From: Bacteroidota bacterium
GTDB taxonomy: Bacteria > Bacteroidota > Bacteroidia > Chitinophagales > Saprospiraceae
DNA: 8,288 nt
Assembly (NCBI GenBank): GCA_018969455.1
Contig: JAGWYI010000163.1
Span: forward strand, 1 to 8,288
Reading direction: 5' to 3'
Within the stretch, counting starts at the first letter, position 1, and every line of letters begins with the position of its first letter. The notes under the pieces were generated by a model. It was not told the origin of the DNA. It did no database searches and was given only the letters and a program-made list of their open reading frames with translations. Shown here piece by piece: positions 1 to 5,705 of the stretch. Both the position numbers and the translations under genes were made by a program.

Positions 1-1244
1 ACCTTGCCATACACCTTTTTGCCGTTGAGAGGCGACCAGCCGCATTTGTACAGAAGGGAATCGGGGTTTACCTGCCAGCGCGCATTTACATCTACGATGG
101 CCAAATCAGCCCATGCGCCTTCCTCCAAAAAGCCCCTTCCCGATACCTGATAGGCAATCGCGGGCGCGTGGCACATTTTCTCTACGATGCGTTCCAGGGT
201 TATTTTTCCTTCCTGGTAAAAACCGAGCATGAGGTTCAAACTGTGTTGGATAAGCGGCAAACCGGAAGGCGCCTGGGCATAAGGCTTCATTTTCTCATCC
301 CAGGTATGAGGTGCATGGTCGGTAGCAACTACATCCAGACGATTGTCGAGCAAGGCCGGAAGCAAGGCATCCCGGTCTTTTTTTGATTTTATGGCAGGGT
401 TGCATTTGATTTGGTTGCCTAGATATCGGTAATAACGATCGTAGTAGTACAAGTGGTGCACACATACCTCGGCAGTGATGCGTTTTTGCTCAAGCGGGAT
501 TGAATTGGTAAACAAATCCAGTTCTTTTTCTGTGGTTATGTGCAAAACATGCAAGCGAGTTTGATGTTTCTGGGCCAGCGCCACAGCAAATGATGAGGAT
601 AGGTAACAGGCCTCTACATTTCTGATTTTGGGATGCATGTGCGGGTCAATCTGGGCGCCATAACGACCTTCAAACTGTTGCAGGCGTTGTTTTATGGTTG
701 CTTCATCCTCACAATGCGTAGCAATTAACAAAGGCGCATTGGCAAATATGCGATCCAGGGTATTCGGTTCATCTACCAGCATATTTCCGGTGCTGCTGCC
801 CATAAAAATCTTTATGCCACACACATTTTTAGGATCCGTTCGCATCACCTCATCATAGTTTTCGTTGGTGGTACCCATGTAAAATGAGTAATTAGCCAGA
901 GAATCACGGGCGCCAATTTGGTATTTTTCCTCCAAAAGCCCTTGTGTAACCGAAGGTGGTTGCACATTGGGCATCTCCATAAAACTGGTTACACCGCCAG
1001 CAACAGCAGCCCTGCTTTCGGTACCAATGGTGGCCTTGTGTGTGAGTCCAGGCTCCCGAAAATGCACCTGGTCATCAATGATTCCGGGAATAATATAATG
1101 CCCCCCGGCATCCAGTTCCCGATCGGCCGACACATTCAACTCGGAACCAATTTTTTCAATTCGCCCATTCCGAATAAACAAATCACCATCCCGGATAATA
1201 CCCCGGTTGACCATCCGGCCATTTTTTATTAAAATACTTTGCAT
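1..1244 (-). CDS. pyrC: Dihydroorotase, C-terminus cut by window edge
   Basis: This is a cytoplasmic amidohydrolase that interconverts N-carbamoyl-aspartate and dihydroorotate, the third step of de novo pyrimidine synthesis. I translated 414 codons from the ATG at 1244; the family usually has about 445 residues, so roughly 30 are missing off the left edge. The metal-binding loop is DDQVHFREPG (residues 57-66). The substrate-loop MPN is at 91-93. THCED (His177), LHVLH (His235) and ATDHAPH (Asp309) match the later metal and catalytic positions. The C-terminal LYKCGWSPLNGKKVYGK fits the family ending. Gln59 stands where most type I enzymes have the first His of HxH; from memory this DDQVHFREPG form is normal for Bacteroidota dihydroorotases. 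The start has no Shine-Dalgarno sequence, only an A-rich leader, and I see no clear TAnnTTTG box upstream. An allantoinase or hydantoinase is the alternative, but the REPG loop and the CGWSP ending favour dihydroorotase. Confidence 0.93.
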   Translation of the reverse strand, partial: MQSILIKNGRMVNRGIIRDGDLFIRNGRIEKIGSELNVSADRELDAGGHYIIPGIIDDQVHFREPGLTHKATIGTESRAAVAGGVTSFMEMPNVQPPSVTQGLLEEKYQIGARDSLANYSFYMGTTNENYDEVMRTDPKNVCGIKIFMGSSTGNMLVDEPNTLDRIFANAPLLIATHCEDEATIKQRLQQFEGRYGAQIDPHMHPKIRNVEACYLSSSFAVALAQKHQTRLHVLHITTEKELDLFTNSIPLEQKRITAEVCVHHLYYYDRYYRYLGNQIKCNPAIKSKKDRDALLPALLDNRLDVVATDHAPHTWDEKMKPYAQAPSGLPLIQHSLNLMLGFYQEGKITLERIVEKMCHAPAIAYQVSGRGFLEEGAWADLAIVDVNARWQVNPDSLLYKCGWSPLNGKKVYGK

Positions 1245-1269
1245 GGATTTGCCTTTTTTTTGTTTTTCA

Positions 1270-1285
1270 CTGAAAAATTTTTCAG
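1270..1285. repeat. 16-bp perfect palindrome upstream of pyrC
   Basis: CTGAAAAATTTTTCAG is a perfect palindrome 25 bp upstream of the dihydroorotase start, in T-rich DNA. It would lie in the 5' leader or promoter region of pyrC. It could be a protein-binding operator, or a weak hairpin. No T-run placement makes it a convincing terminator on either strand. Role unknown. Confidence 0.35.
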
Positions 1286-1300
1286 CCCTTTTATTGCATA

Positions 1301-1407
1301 TTATACTATACGCCGCCAGATTTTGTGCATAACGATCTTTATAAATCATTATAAATCAGTGAAATCCATCCTGATTTATCCACAAAATCCGGCGAATCCT
1401 GGTATAA
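1301..1407 (+). repeat. 107-bp palindromic repeat, copy 1
   Basis: This is the first of four related copies. It starts with TTATAC and ends with GTATAA. Its ends form an imperfect terminal inverted repeat: the 19 bp at 1314-1332 match the complement of 1376-1394 at 17 positions. A second, internal inverted repeat (ATAAATCAG / CTGATTTAT, 11-nt loop) lies inside. The right arm contains TTATCCACA (1376-1384), identical to the consensus DnaA box, and the left arm contains TTATGCACA on the minus strand (1324-1332). It is 103/107 identical to copy 3 in the opposite orientation. It encodes no protein. It resembles a MITE-like or REP-like dispersed element. Confidence 0.85.
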
Positions 1408-1452
1408 AACGCATGCAGGGTTTTGTAAGCGAAAATTTGATTTTACTGACAA

Positions 1453-1558
1453 ATATACTTCACACCGCCAGGTTTTGTGCACAATGTTTTCACACATCAT
1501 TATACATCACCGAAATCCATTCTGATTTATCCACAAAATCCGGCGAATCCCGATGTAA
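1453..1558 (+). repeat. ~106-bp palindromic repeat, copy 2
   Basis: This copy has the same orientation as copy 1 and begins 45 bp after it. It is more diverged, mostly in the left half, with a one-base deletion relative to copy 1. The right arm is well kept, including TTATCCACA at 1527-1535 and the following AAATCCGGCGAATCC. The terminal hexamers have drifted to ATATAC and ATGTAA. Confidence 0.8.
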
Positions 1559-1813
1559 GTTTAACGGCCAATGGTCGGCAAGGATTTGCAAACAGTCCAT
1601 GCTTTGTTTCAATTCGTGCATGAGAAGAAATCTACCGACTTTCAATCTCTTTTTTGCAAGATGGACGACACATTCTATAAATTATAGTAAATCAGCCGAT
1701 TAGAAAACAACAACATGTTAATGTTTTTTACATGTTGTTTGTTATTATAGTTCATGAAAACCAACATATTTTAAATATTGATAAAAAATATGTAATTTTT
1801 TTTTCAAAACCAA
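1559..1813. other. Non-coding stretch between repeat copy 2 and the small-RNA promoter
   Basis: I see no convincing gene here. The stretch becomes strongly AT-rich towards its right end. It contains a short palindrome, CTATAAATTATAG, at 1675-1687 and the hairpin at 1709-1739. A minus-strand open frame (1752-1994, 80 codons) runs through its right end and beyond, but it starts only with TTG and opposes a well-formed plus-strand promoter and terminator, so I do not call it a gene. Confidence 0.5.
1709..1739. repeat. Stem-loop with perfect 10-bp arms
   Basis: AACAACATGT (1709-1718) is perfectly complementary to ACATGTTGTT (1730-1739) with an 11-nt T-rich loop. AT-rich DNA follows but no clean T-run, so a terminator role is weak on both strands. 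It could be a protein-binding inverted repeat upstream of the small-RNA promoter at 1814. Confidence 0.5.
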
Positions 1814-1845
1814 TTGTGAAAAAATCCAAAACCGGCTTACCTTTG
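1814..1845 (+). promoter_or_regulatory. Bacteroidota-type promoter for the putative small RNA
   Basis: TTG at 1814-1816, a 21-nt spacer and TACCTTTG at 1838-1845 fit the Bacteroidota -33/-7 consensus (TTG, about 20 nt, TAnnTTTG). No open reading frame with a plausible start follows before the terminator at 1914, so the promoter appears to serve a short RNA starting near 1850. Confidence 0.6.
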
Positions 1846-1849
1846 TAAT

Positions 1850-1951
1850 AGGTAATTACGAATGATACCGTTTTTTTCAGCGGTTTAAGATAAATGAAGC
1901 GTGTTTTGATGACGTCCTTCTCCGAGAAAGCTTGGAGGGGGACTTTTTTTT
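1850..1951 (+). ncRNA. Putative orphan small RNA of about 100 nt
   Basis: This unit is defined by a promoter (1814-1845) and a strong intrinsic terminator (1914-1951), with no protein frame between them. The start at about 1850 is inferred from the -7 box. A first hairpin can form at 1851-1869: GGTA pairs with TACC, with an inner ATT/AAT stem and a two-base bulge. A largely unpaired U- and A-rich linker follows to about 1913, then the terminator hairpin. I do not recognise it as 6S RNA, tmRNA, RNase P RNA or SRP RNA; it is too short for the first three and lacks obvious landmarks. It sits between the inner copies of an inverted repeat family. Antisense to it is an 80-codon TTG-started frame that I regard as a shadow. 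The existence of the transcript is an inference from signals alone. Confidence 0.45.
1914..1951 (+). terminator. Strong intrinsic terminator of the putative small RNA
   Basis: GTCCTTCTCC (1914-1923) pairs along its full 10 bp with GGAGGGGGAC (1934-1943), two of the pairs being G-U. The loop is 10 nt, and eight T residues follow at once (1944-1951). This is the best terminator in the window and works only on the plus strand. No plus-strand protein gene lies upstream of it, which is why I read it as the end of a small RNA. Confidence 0.8.
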
Positions 1952-2245
1952 GCTGCAGTCGTTTTTCTGATTTATCCCGCTCATTTTTTGTCAAACAGCC
2001 CTAAATCCTGTCAATTTTAGCCTTTTTACCCCTTATAGATATTTTTTGTTTTGCTGAGATTTAAAAAAAACTTGTTACCTGACGCTGCTTGTTCCTAATT
2101 TATTCATTTCAGTCTGGAGGCATGATTGCATTTATTAGGCCGAACCTGCCAGACGATCTTTCTTTATGTGAAACTATGATGTCTGGAATGGGGTCCAAGA
2201 AAGTGCCTTGGTGCGGCCTCCAAAACTGCATGTCCCTTATTGAGT
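1952..2245. other. Non-coding stretch with nested competing stems
   Basis: There is no convincing gene in either direction. GTCTGGAGG (2112-2120) can pair with CCTGCCAGAC (2145-2154, one bulged G). The overlapping TGGAGGC (2115-2121) can instead pair with GCCTCCA (2216-2222). A small CCAAG/CTTGG hairpin sits at 2195-2211. The ATG at 2121-2124 opens a short frame that runs into repeat copy 3, and I do not consider it a gene. GC content from 2110 to 2225 is visibly higher than in the flanking AT-rich DNA. Confidence 0.4.
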
Positions 2246-2352
2246 TTATACCAGGATTCGCCGGATTTTGTGGATAAATCAGGATGGATTTCGCTGATTT
2301 ATAATGATTTATAAAGATCGTTCTGCACAAAATCTGGAGGCGTAAAGTATAA
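2246..2352 (-). repeat. 107-bp palindromic repeat, copy 3
   Basis: This copy is inverted relative to copy 1 and differs from it at 4 of 107 positions, with the same TTATAC and GTATAA ends. Similarity stops sharply at those ends, so the element boundaries are well defined. It carries the consensus DnaA-box sequence on the minus strand (2269-2277). With copy 1 it makes a long inverted repeat around 838 bp. Confidence 0.87.
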
Positions 2353-2466
2353 AAGAGCCCAAATAAAGTTGTAATTTTTACAGGCATCGTTTATCAGGTT
2401 TTAGAGGATCCCATATATGCAAAGACTTTAAATTCTGGCGCCTGAACACATTTAAATAAAATTAAA

Positions 2467-2572
2467 CTATATCAGAATTTGCAGGATTTTGTGGATAAAT
2501 CAGGATTGATTTTACTGATTTAAAGACGCTTACAGGGATCGGCATGCCAAAATCTGGCGATCTGAAGTATGA
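2467..2572 (-). repeat. ~106-bp palindromic repeat, copy 4 (diverged)
   Basis: This copy has the same orientation as copy 3 and is clearly more diverged, especially in the half at 2515-2555. The arm GGATTTTGTGGATAAATCAGG (about 2484-2504) is preserved, including the minus-strand DnaA-box sequence at 2490-2498. The ends read CTATAT and GTATGA. It looks like an older, decaying member. Confidence 0.75.
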
Positions 2573-2910
2573 ATAAAAAAATTATACACTCGGATTCGAG
2601 ATACCTGTTCCATTGGCAGAAATCACCAAAGGCTTGGCCAAAACAAAACTGCCCCAAACCCAATCGGTTGAACCAATTTGGATCTGAGGCAGTCACAATC
2701 CCCCTGAAAAGAGGGATTATAAATTCTTGGAAACTGTTTTAAAACCTCCGGGATAGATGAAAGGTAAAGATTTTGACGCCAGGCAAGGCTTATTTTTGAG
2801 GGAATGGCCATGTCCTGTTGCCGAAAAAATAAATGCAGCATGGCGTTAAAAGATTTGCCTTTCAGCATTTCGGAGGTTATAAAACAGTTTCTTAGACATC
2901 CGAAACAAAT
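2573..2910. other. Intergenic stretch with possible protein-gene remnant
   Basis: I call no gene here. A minus-strand open frame of 105 codons (2940 to 2623) begins inside the tRNA terminator hairpin, which argues against its upstream start. An internal start near 2867 (MLKGKSF...) would leave about 80 residues. The text between about 2870 and 2705 reads like protein. At the five-base G/C run at 2700-2704 a shift of one frame would continue as IVTASDPNWFNRLGLG, so a decayed gene of unknown family is possible. I recognise no domain. Confidence 0.25.
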
Positions 2911-2945
2911 AAAAAACCGATGCCAGGCTCCGCCAAACATCGGTT
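2911..2945 (-). terminator. Intrinsic terminator of the tRNA-Arg gene
   Basis: On the minus strand AACCGATG (2945-2938) pairs with CATCGGTT (2922-2915), with a small GGC/GCC inner stem in the loop, and a run of six T residues follows (2916-2911). It begins 9 nt after the tRNA 3' end. An A-run on the other side (2946-2952) means the hairpin could also stop plus-strand transcription. Confidence 0.8.
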
Positions 2946-2954
2946 AAAAAAACG

Positions 2955-3027
2955 TGATCCCGACTGGGGTCGAACCAGTAACCGCTGGCTTAGAAGGCAA
3001 GTGCTCTATCCATTGAGCTACGGGACC
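2955..3027 (-). tRNA. tRNA-Arg, anticodon UCU
   Basis: Read on the minus strand this folds as a complete 73-nt tRNA that decodes AGA (and AGG by wobble). The acceptor GGTCCCG pairs with CGGGATC (one G-U). The D arm is GCTC/GAGC with an 8-nt loop. The anticodon loop is CTTCTAA (UCU at 34-36, A37). The variable loop has 5 nt. The T arm is ACTGG-TTCGACC-CCAGT with perfect pairing. The discriminator is A and CCA is not encoded. The anticodon stem, CTTGC against GCCAG, has a U-C mismatch at 29-41. It has its own promoter and terminator, so it is a single-gene unit. Confidence 0.95.
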
Positions 3028-3041
3028 ATTTTTTATTTTCG

Positions 3042-3072
3042 CAAAAGTACATTTTTCAACAAGTATACACAA
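3042..3072 (-). promoter_or_regulatory. Bacteroidota-type promoter of the tRNA-Arg gene
   Basis: On the minus strand TTG (3072-3070), a 20-nt spacer and TACTTTTG (3049-3042) match the Bacteroidota consensus. Transcription would start near 3037, about 10 nt before the mature tRNA 5' end. It lies just after the stop codon of the upstream secreted-protein gene, so the tRNA does not depend on read-through. Confidence 0.7.
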
Positions 3073-3099
3073 CGCAATTTTTCCTGAATTCGTTCATTT

Positions 3100-4968
3100 T
3101 TACTCTGTTTTCACCAATTTACAGCTTCCTGCCCCTTCGTTGCCGTGTACCAGGGCATAATAAACGCCCTTTTTCCCATCCCAATCAACCGTAACCCGTT
3201 GTATGCCTGCCGAAAATGTGCCTTTTTTGCTCAATACAAGCGCGCCTGTCAAGTCATAAACCTGAATTTGAAGTTCCTGCGGCTTTTTTAATTGAAAAAC
3301 CAGCTGGGTTTGGCTGCTAAAAGGATTGGGCTGCGCCATTACTGCCAACATATATTTACCCAAGAGCGCACTGATGCCGACAATGGAATCATAAGGAATG
3401 GTAAATTGAATCTCGCAAGGAGCCTCGTTGCCACACGCATCGCCGACAAACCATTTTATGTAATGCGCGCCCGGCGGCAATTGCGCCCCCGAGGGAGTCC
3501 CCGGGTTGGCCGCAGTATACCAACAGGTACGCGCATGCACCAATCCATTTAGGATGGTTTGCGTCACCCCGAATGTGTACAAATTATCAGGCAGTACATT
3601 GCGTTCATCAAAACGGCGTTCCTCACCTCCCTGATAGCCCGGTGTGTTGATGTTGTTGTACCGAACCGTTCCAGGTGTTCCGGGATTCGTACTCGACACC
3701 ACCGTTTCGGGCTGACCATCCTGGTTCAAATCCAAAAACAACAAATATCGAAAGTTCAGATTCGTGCCGCTGCAACTGTCCAGCGCCTGTATCCCCAGAT
3801 TGGCAGGCCGTTCCGGCAAATCATTCGATGCAGTGGCATTGTTTAACCAATAATCCTCATGCCAAAGTTTCGGGTTGTTGGCTGTGGTGTCTGGCAAAAA
3901 CAAGGCATTATCCGGGCAATTTTGAATAATCGGCGCCTTGTTGTCATAAATCCGGATGTACTGCCGGTATCGGTAAAAATTGGCGTGCTTATTCCAGAAA
4001 GTACTGAAATCGGTTTTGCTGGGGTCGCCAGGGTTTATTTTTATCAGGCTCGGATTCCAGGGGGCACTAAGCCCGGCCGGACCAACAAGCGGTCCGGGCT
4101 TGTTAAACGGCGAATTCGAAATCGCATTGGGGCTCGGGTTCGGAACCAATACGCCAGCTGCATTTGGCTTGTAAGTTGCCGTGTCAAAAACGGTCCAGAT
4201 GCGATCGAAACTTTTACAAAACTGTGGTACAATATCCAAGGGCACATCTTCGAATGCAATTTTTATCGGCAAATGATTGACATTCAACAGGCTAGGGGCG
4301 CTCAAATTTTCCTGGCAATCTGCCCCAAGGTAATCATCCGGAAAACGAATAGCCACCCCGTCGAACCCGCCAAGCGGCATGGATCCAATGATGTCAAATC
4401 GAACCGTATCCAACGAAACAATATGGCAGGAATCCTTGAATTGCCATATCATAAAATGACGGCCAGGTGGCAACTGTGGCTTGACTAATTCGGGAAGGGT
4501 TGCTTCATTTCGCCAGATTGCACGTACGGTGTAACTGGAACCATCCTTTGTGCTTTCAATTGAAAAATGATACTTTTCGGATAAAATGGCCGAATGCTGG
4601 TCGAATTCGCGCAATTCTCCACCTCCAGACAACGGATTGTTAAATTTTAAAAAGCCAGCCGGAACATTCGGGTCATCCGGAACGACCACGGTTTCCTGAA
4701 AACCATCGCCATCCAGATCCAGCCATAATTTATAGGAGATCTGAACGCCCGTGCAGGTATCTGCAAATGTTTTCTGAAGTTCAATCTCCGCTTCCTCCAG
4801 ATCTTTCAATCCGGTATTTGGATTGATCCAGGAAGTTGAATTCCAGAAGGCGGGGCTGTTTCCCGAGGTATCCTGAATGGAAACAGCTGAAAGGCTGGTT
4901 TGGGCGCCAACAATTTGAAGCCAAGCTGCAAAGAAGCTCAGGAGAAATGGTGTTCTCATGCGGTACAT
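3100..4968 (-). CDS. Secreted modular protein with T9SS sorting domain
   Basis: This 622-residue protein appears to be exported by Sec and then the type IX secretion system. A signal peptide covers residues 1 to about 22 (hydrophobic PFLLSFFAAWLQIVGA, cleavage near GA-Q). Met4 is an equally possible start. Residues 41-193 and 368-524 are two copies of one module. Each has a W-rich opening, a DTCTG or DSCSG element, an Asp-rich loop (DLDGDGFQETVV at 84-95; DLNQDGQPETVV at 413-424), a GGELREFD/GGEERRFD element and a QLPPGxHxxxW motif. The middle part (194-346) contains CKSFDRIWTVFD and RIYDNKAP, a pattern I associate with large Saprospiraceae exoproteins. The C-terminal 80 residues (PNPF, LQIQVYDLTGALVLS, GVYYALV, final KLVKTE) are a classical Por/T9SS type A sorting domain. 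The cargo function is unknown; adhesion or matrix binding is a guess. The Asp-rich loops could bind calcium. Confidence 0.88.
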   Translation of the reverse strand: MYRMRTPFLLSFFAAWLQIVGAQTSLSAVSIQDTSGNSPAFWNSTSWINPNTGLKDLEEAEIELQKTFADTCTGVQISYKLWLDLDGDGFQETVVVPDDPNVPAGFLKFNNPLSGGGELREFDQHSAILSEKYHFSIESTKDGSSYTVRAIWRNEATLPELVKPQLPPGRHFMIWQFKDSCHIVSLDTVRFDIIGSMPLGGFDGVAIRFPDDYLGADCQENLSAPSLLNVNHLPIKIAFEDVPLDIVPQFCKSFDRIWTVFDTATYKPNAAGVLVPNPSPNAISNSPFNKPGPLVGPAGLSAPWNPSLIKINPGDPSKTDFSTFWNKHANFYRYRQYIRIYDNKAPIIQNCPDNALFLPDTTANNPKLWHEDYWLNNATASNDLPERPANLGIQALDSCSGTNLNFRYLLFLDLNQDGQPETVVSSTNPGTPGTVRYNNINTPGYQGGEERRFDERNVLPDNLYTFGVTQTILNGLVHARTCWYTAANPGTPSGAQLPPGAHYIKWFVGDACGNEAPCEIQFTIPYDSIVGISALLGKYMLAVMAQPNPFSSQTQLVFQLKKPQELQIQVYDLTGALVLSKKGTFSAGIQRVTVDWDGKKGVYYALVHGNEGAGSCKLVKTE

Positions 4969-4983
4969 TTTAAGGTTGTTGTG

Positions 4984-5014
4984 TAAAGTTACGCTTACAT
5001 TGCGGCAAAAACAA
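4984..5014 (-). promoter_or_regulatory. Probable promoter of the secreted-protein gene
   Basis: On the minus strand TTG (5014-5012), a 20-nt spacer and TAACTTTA (4991-4984) match the Bacteroidota consensus except for the last -7 base (A for G). It lies in the 50-bp divergent gap and overlaps the region that must also drive ung. A weaker plus-strand box, TACATTGC at 4996-5003, may serve ung. Confidence 0.5.
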
Positions 5015-5018
5015 TGCC

Positions 5019-5705
5019 ATGATGTCTGAAAATGCCAAAAACATACAAATAGAGCCCTCCTGGAAGTCTGTTTTAGGCGCTGAATTTGATCAGCCCTATT
5101 TTGACAACATTCGGCAATTTTTGCATCGTGAAAAATCTGCCGGGAAGACCATTTTCCCGCCCGGTCCCTTGATTTTCAATGCATTTAACAAAACACCTTT
5201 TCATGCAGTTAAGGTAGTTATCCTGGGCCAAGATCCTTATCACAACCCGGGAGAAGCCATGGGACTGAGTTTTTCTGTTCCCAAGGGCGTACGCATCCCG
5301 CCTTCATTGGTCAATATTTACAAGGAAATTGAGCGGGATTTGGGCATACCCGCCCCCAAACACGGCGATTTAAGCGCCTGGGCCGAACAGGGCGTGCTGC
5401 TGCTCAATGCCATGCTCACCGTAACAGCCGGACAAGCGGCTTCCCATCAAAAAATTGGCTGGCAAAACTTTACAGATGCTGTAATCCGCATATTATCTGA
5501 ACAGCGGGACGGACTGGTTTTTATGCTTTGGGGCAATTTCGCCAAGGGAAAGCGAAGCCTGATTGACTCAAGCAAACACACCATTTTAGAAGCCGTACAC
5601 CCTTCTCCTTTGGCCGGAAATGCCTTTCAGGGCTGCGGGCACTTTTCGAAGGCAAATAGAGCATTGGAAATTCAAGGAGCAGCTCCAATCAACTGGGAAC
5701 TTTGA
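5019..5705 (+). CDS. ung: Uracil-DNA glycosylase, family 1
   Basis: This cytoplasmic enzyme of 228 residues cuts uracil from DNA as the first step of base excision repair. All family-1 landmarks are present. The catalytic water-activating loop GQDPYH is at 70-75 (Asp72). The uracil-stacking Phe is F84 in GLSFSVP. The uracil-binding Asn is N130 in VLLLNAMLTV. The minor-groove loop HPSPLA is at 194-199 (His194), followed by GCGHFSKAN. The length matches the usual 220-230. Two tandem ATGs (5019 and 5022) could each start translation; neither has a Shine-Dalgarno sequence. It is divergent from the secreted-protein gene and ends flush against the glycosyltransferase gene. No dUTPase or other repair gene is adjacent, so it stands alone. 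Confidence 0.97.
   Translation: MMSENAKNIQIEPSWKSVLGAEFDQPYFDNIRQFLHREKSAGKTIFPPGPLIFNAFNKTPFHAVKVVILGQDPYHNPGEAMGLSFSVPKGVRIPPSLVNIYKEIERDLGIPAPKHGDLSAWAEQGVLLLNAMLTVTAGQAASHQKIGWQNFTDAVIRILSEQRDGLVFMLWGNFAKGKRSLIDSSKHTILEAVHPSPLAGNAFQGCGHFSKANRALEIQGAAPINWEL

Noticed and set aside
1239..1703. 154-codon plus-strand open frame
   Set aside because: Most of it is translation of repeat copies 1 and 2, and the two halves resemble each other only because of the DNA repeat. Its product has no recognisable domain.
1752..1994. 80-codon minus-strand open frame with lysine-rich product
   Set aside because: It begins only with TTG, a stop codon lies just upstream, it has no ribosome-binding or promoter signal, and it is antisense to a well-formed promoter and terminator. 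Its composition follows the AT-rich background.
2109..2387. 92-codon minus-strand open frame
   Set aside because: Its N-terminal half is repeat copy 3 read as protein, matching the peptide from copy 1. The remaining 40 residues are unrecognised.
1301..2572. CRISPR array
   Set aside because: The repeats are ~107 bp, occur in both orientations and have irregular spacing. There are no cas genes.
1301..2572. Definite chromosomal origin
   Set aside because: The DnaA-box sequences are explained by membership of a repeat family, and no dnaA, dnaN or similar origin-linked gene is present. I kept it only as a hypothesis.
2955..3027. tRNA-Arg as an integration attachment site
   Set aside because: I found no duplicated tRNA 3' end nearby and no integrase gene in the window.
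3859..4488. 209-codon plus-strand open frame
   Set aside because: It lies wholly antisense to the secreted protein, whose signal peptide, duplicated modules and sorting domain establish the real frame. The plus-strand product is low in structure and unrecognisable.
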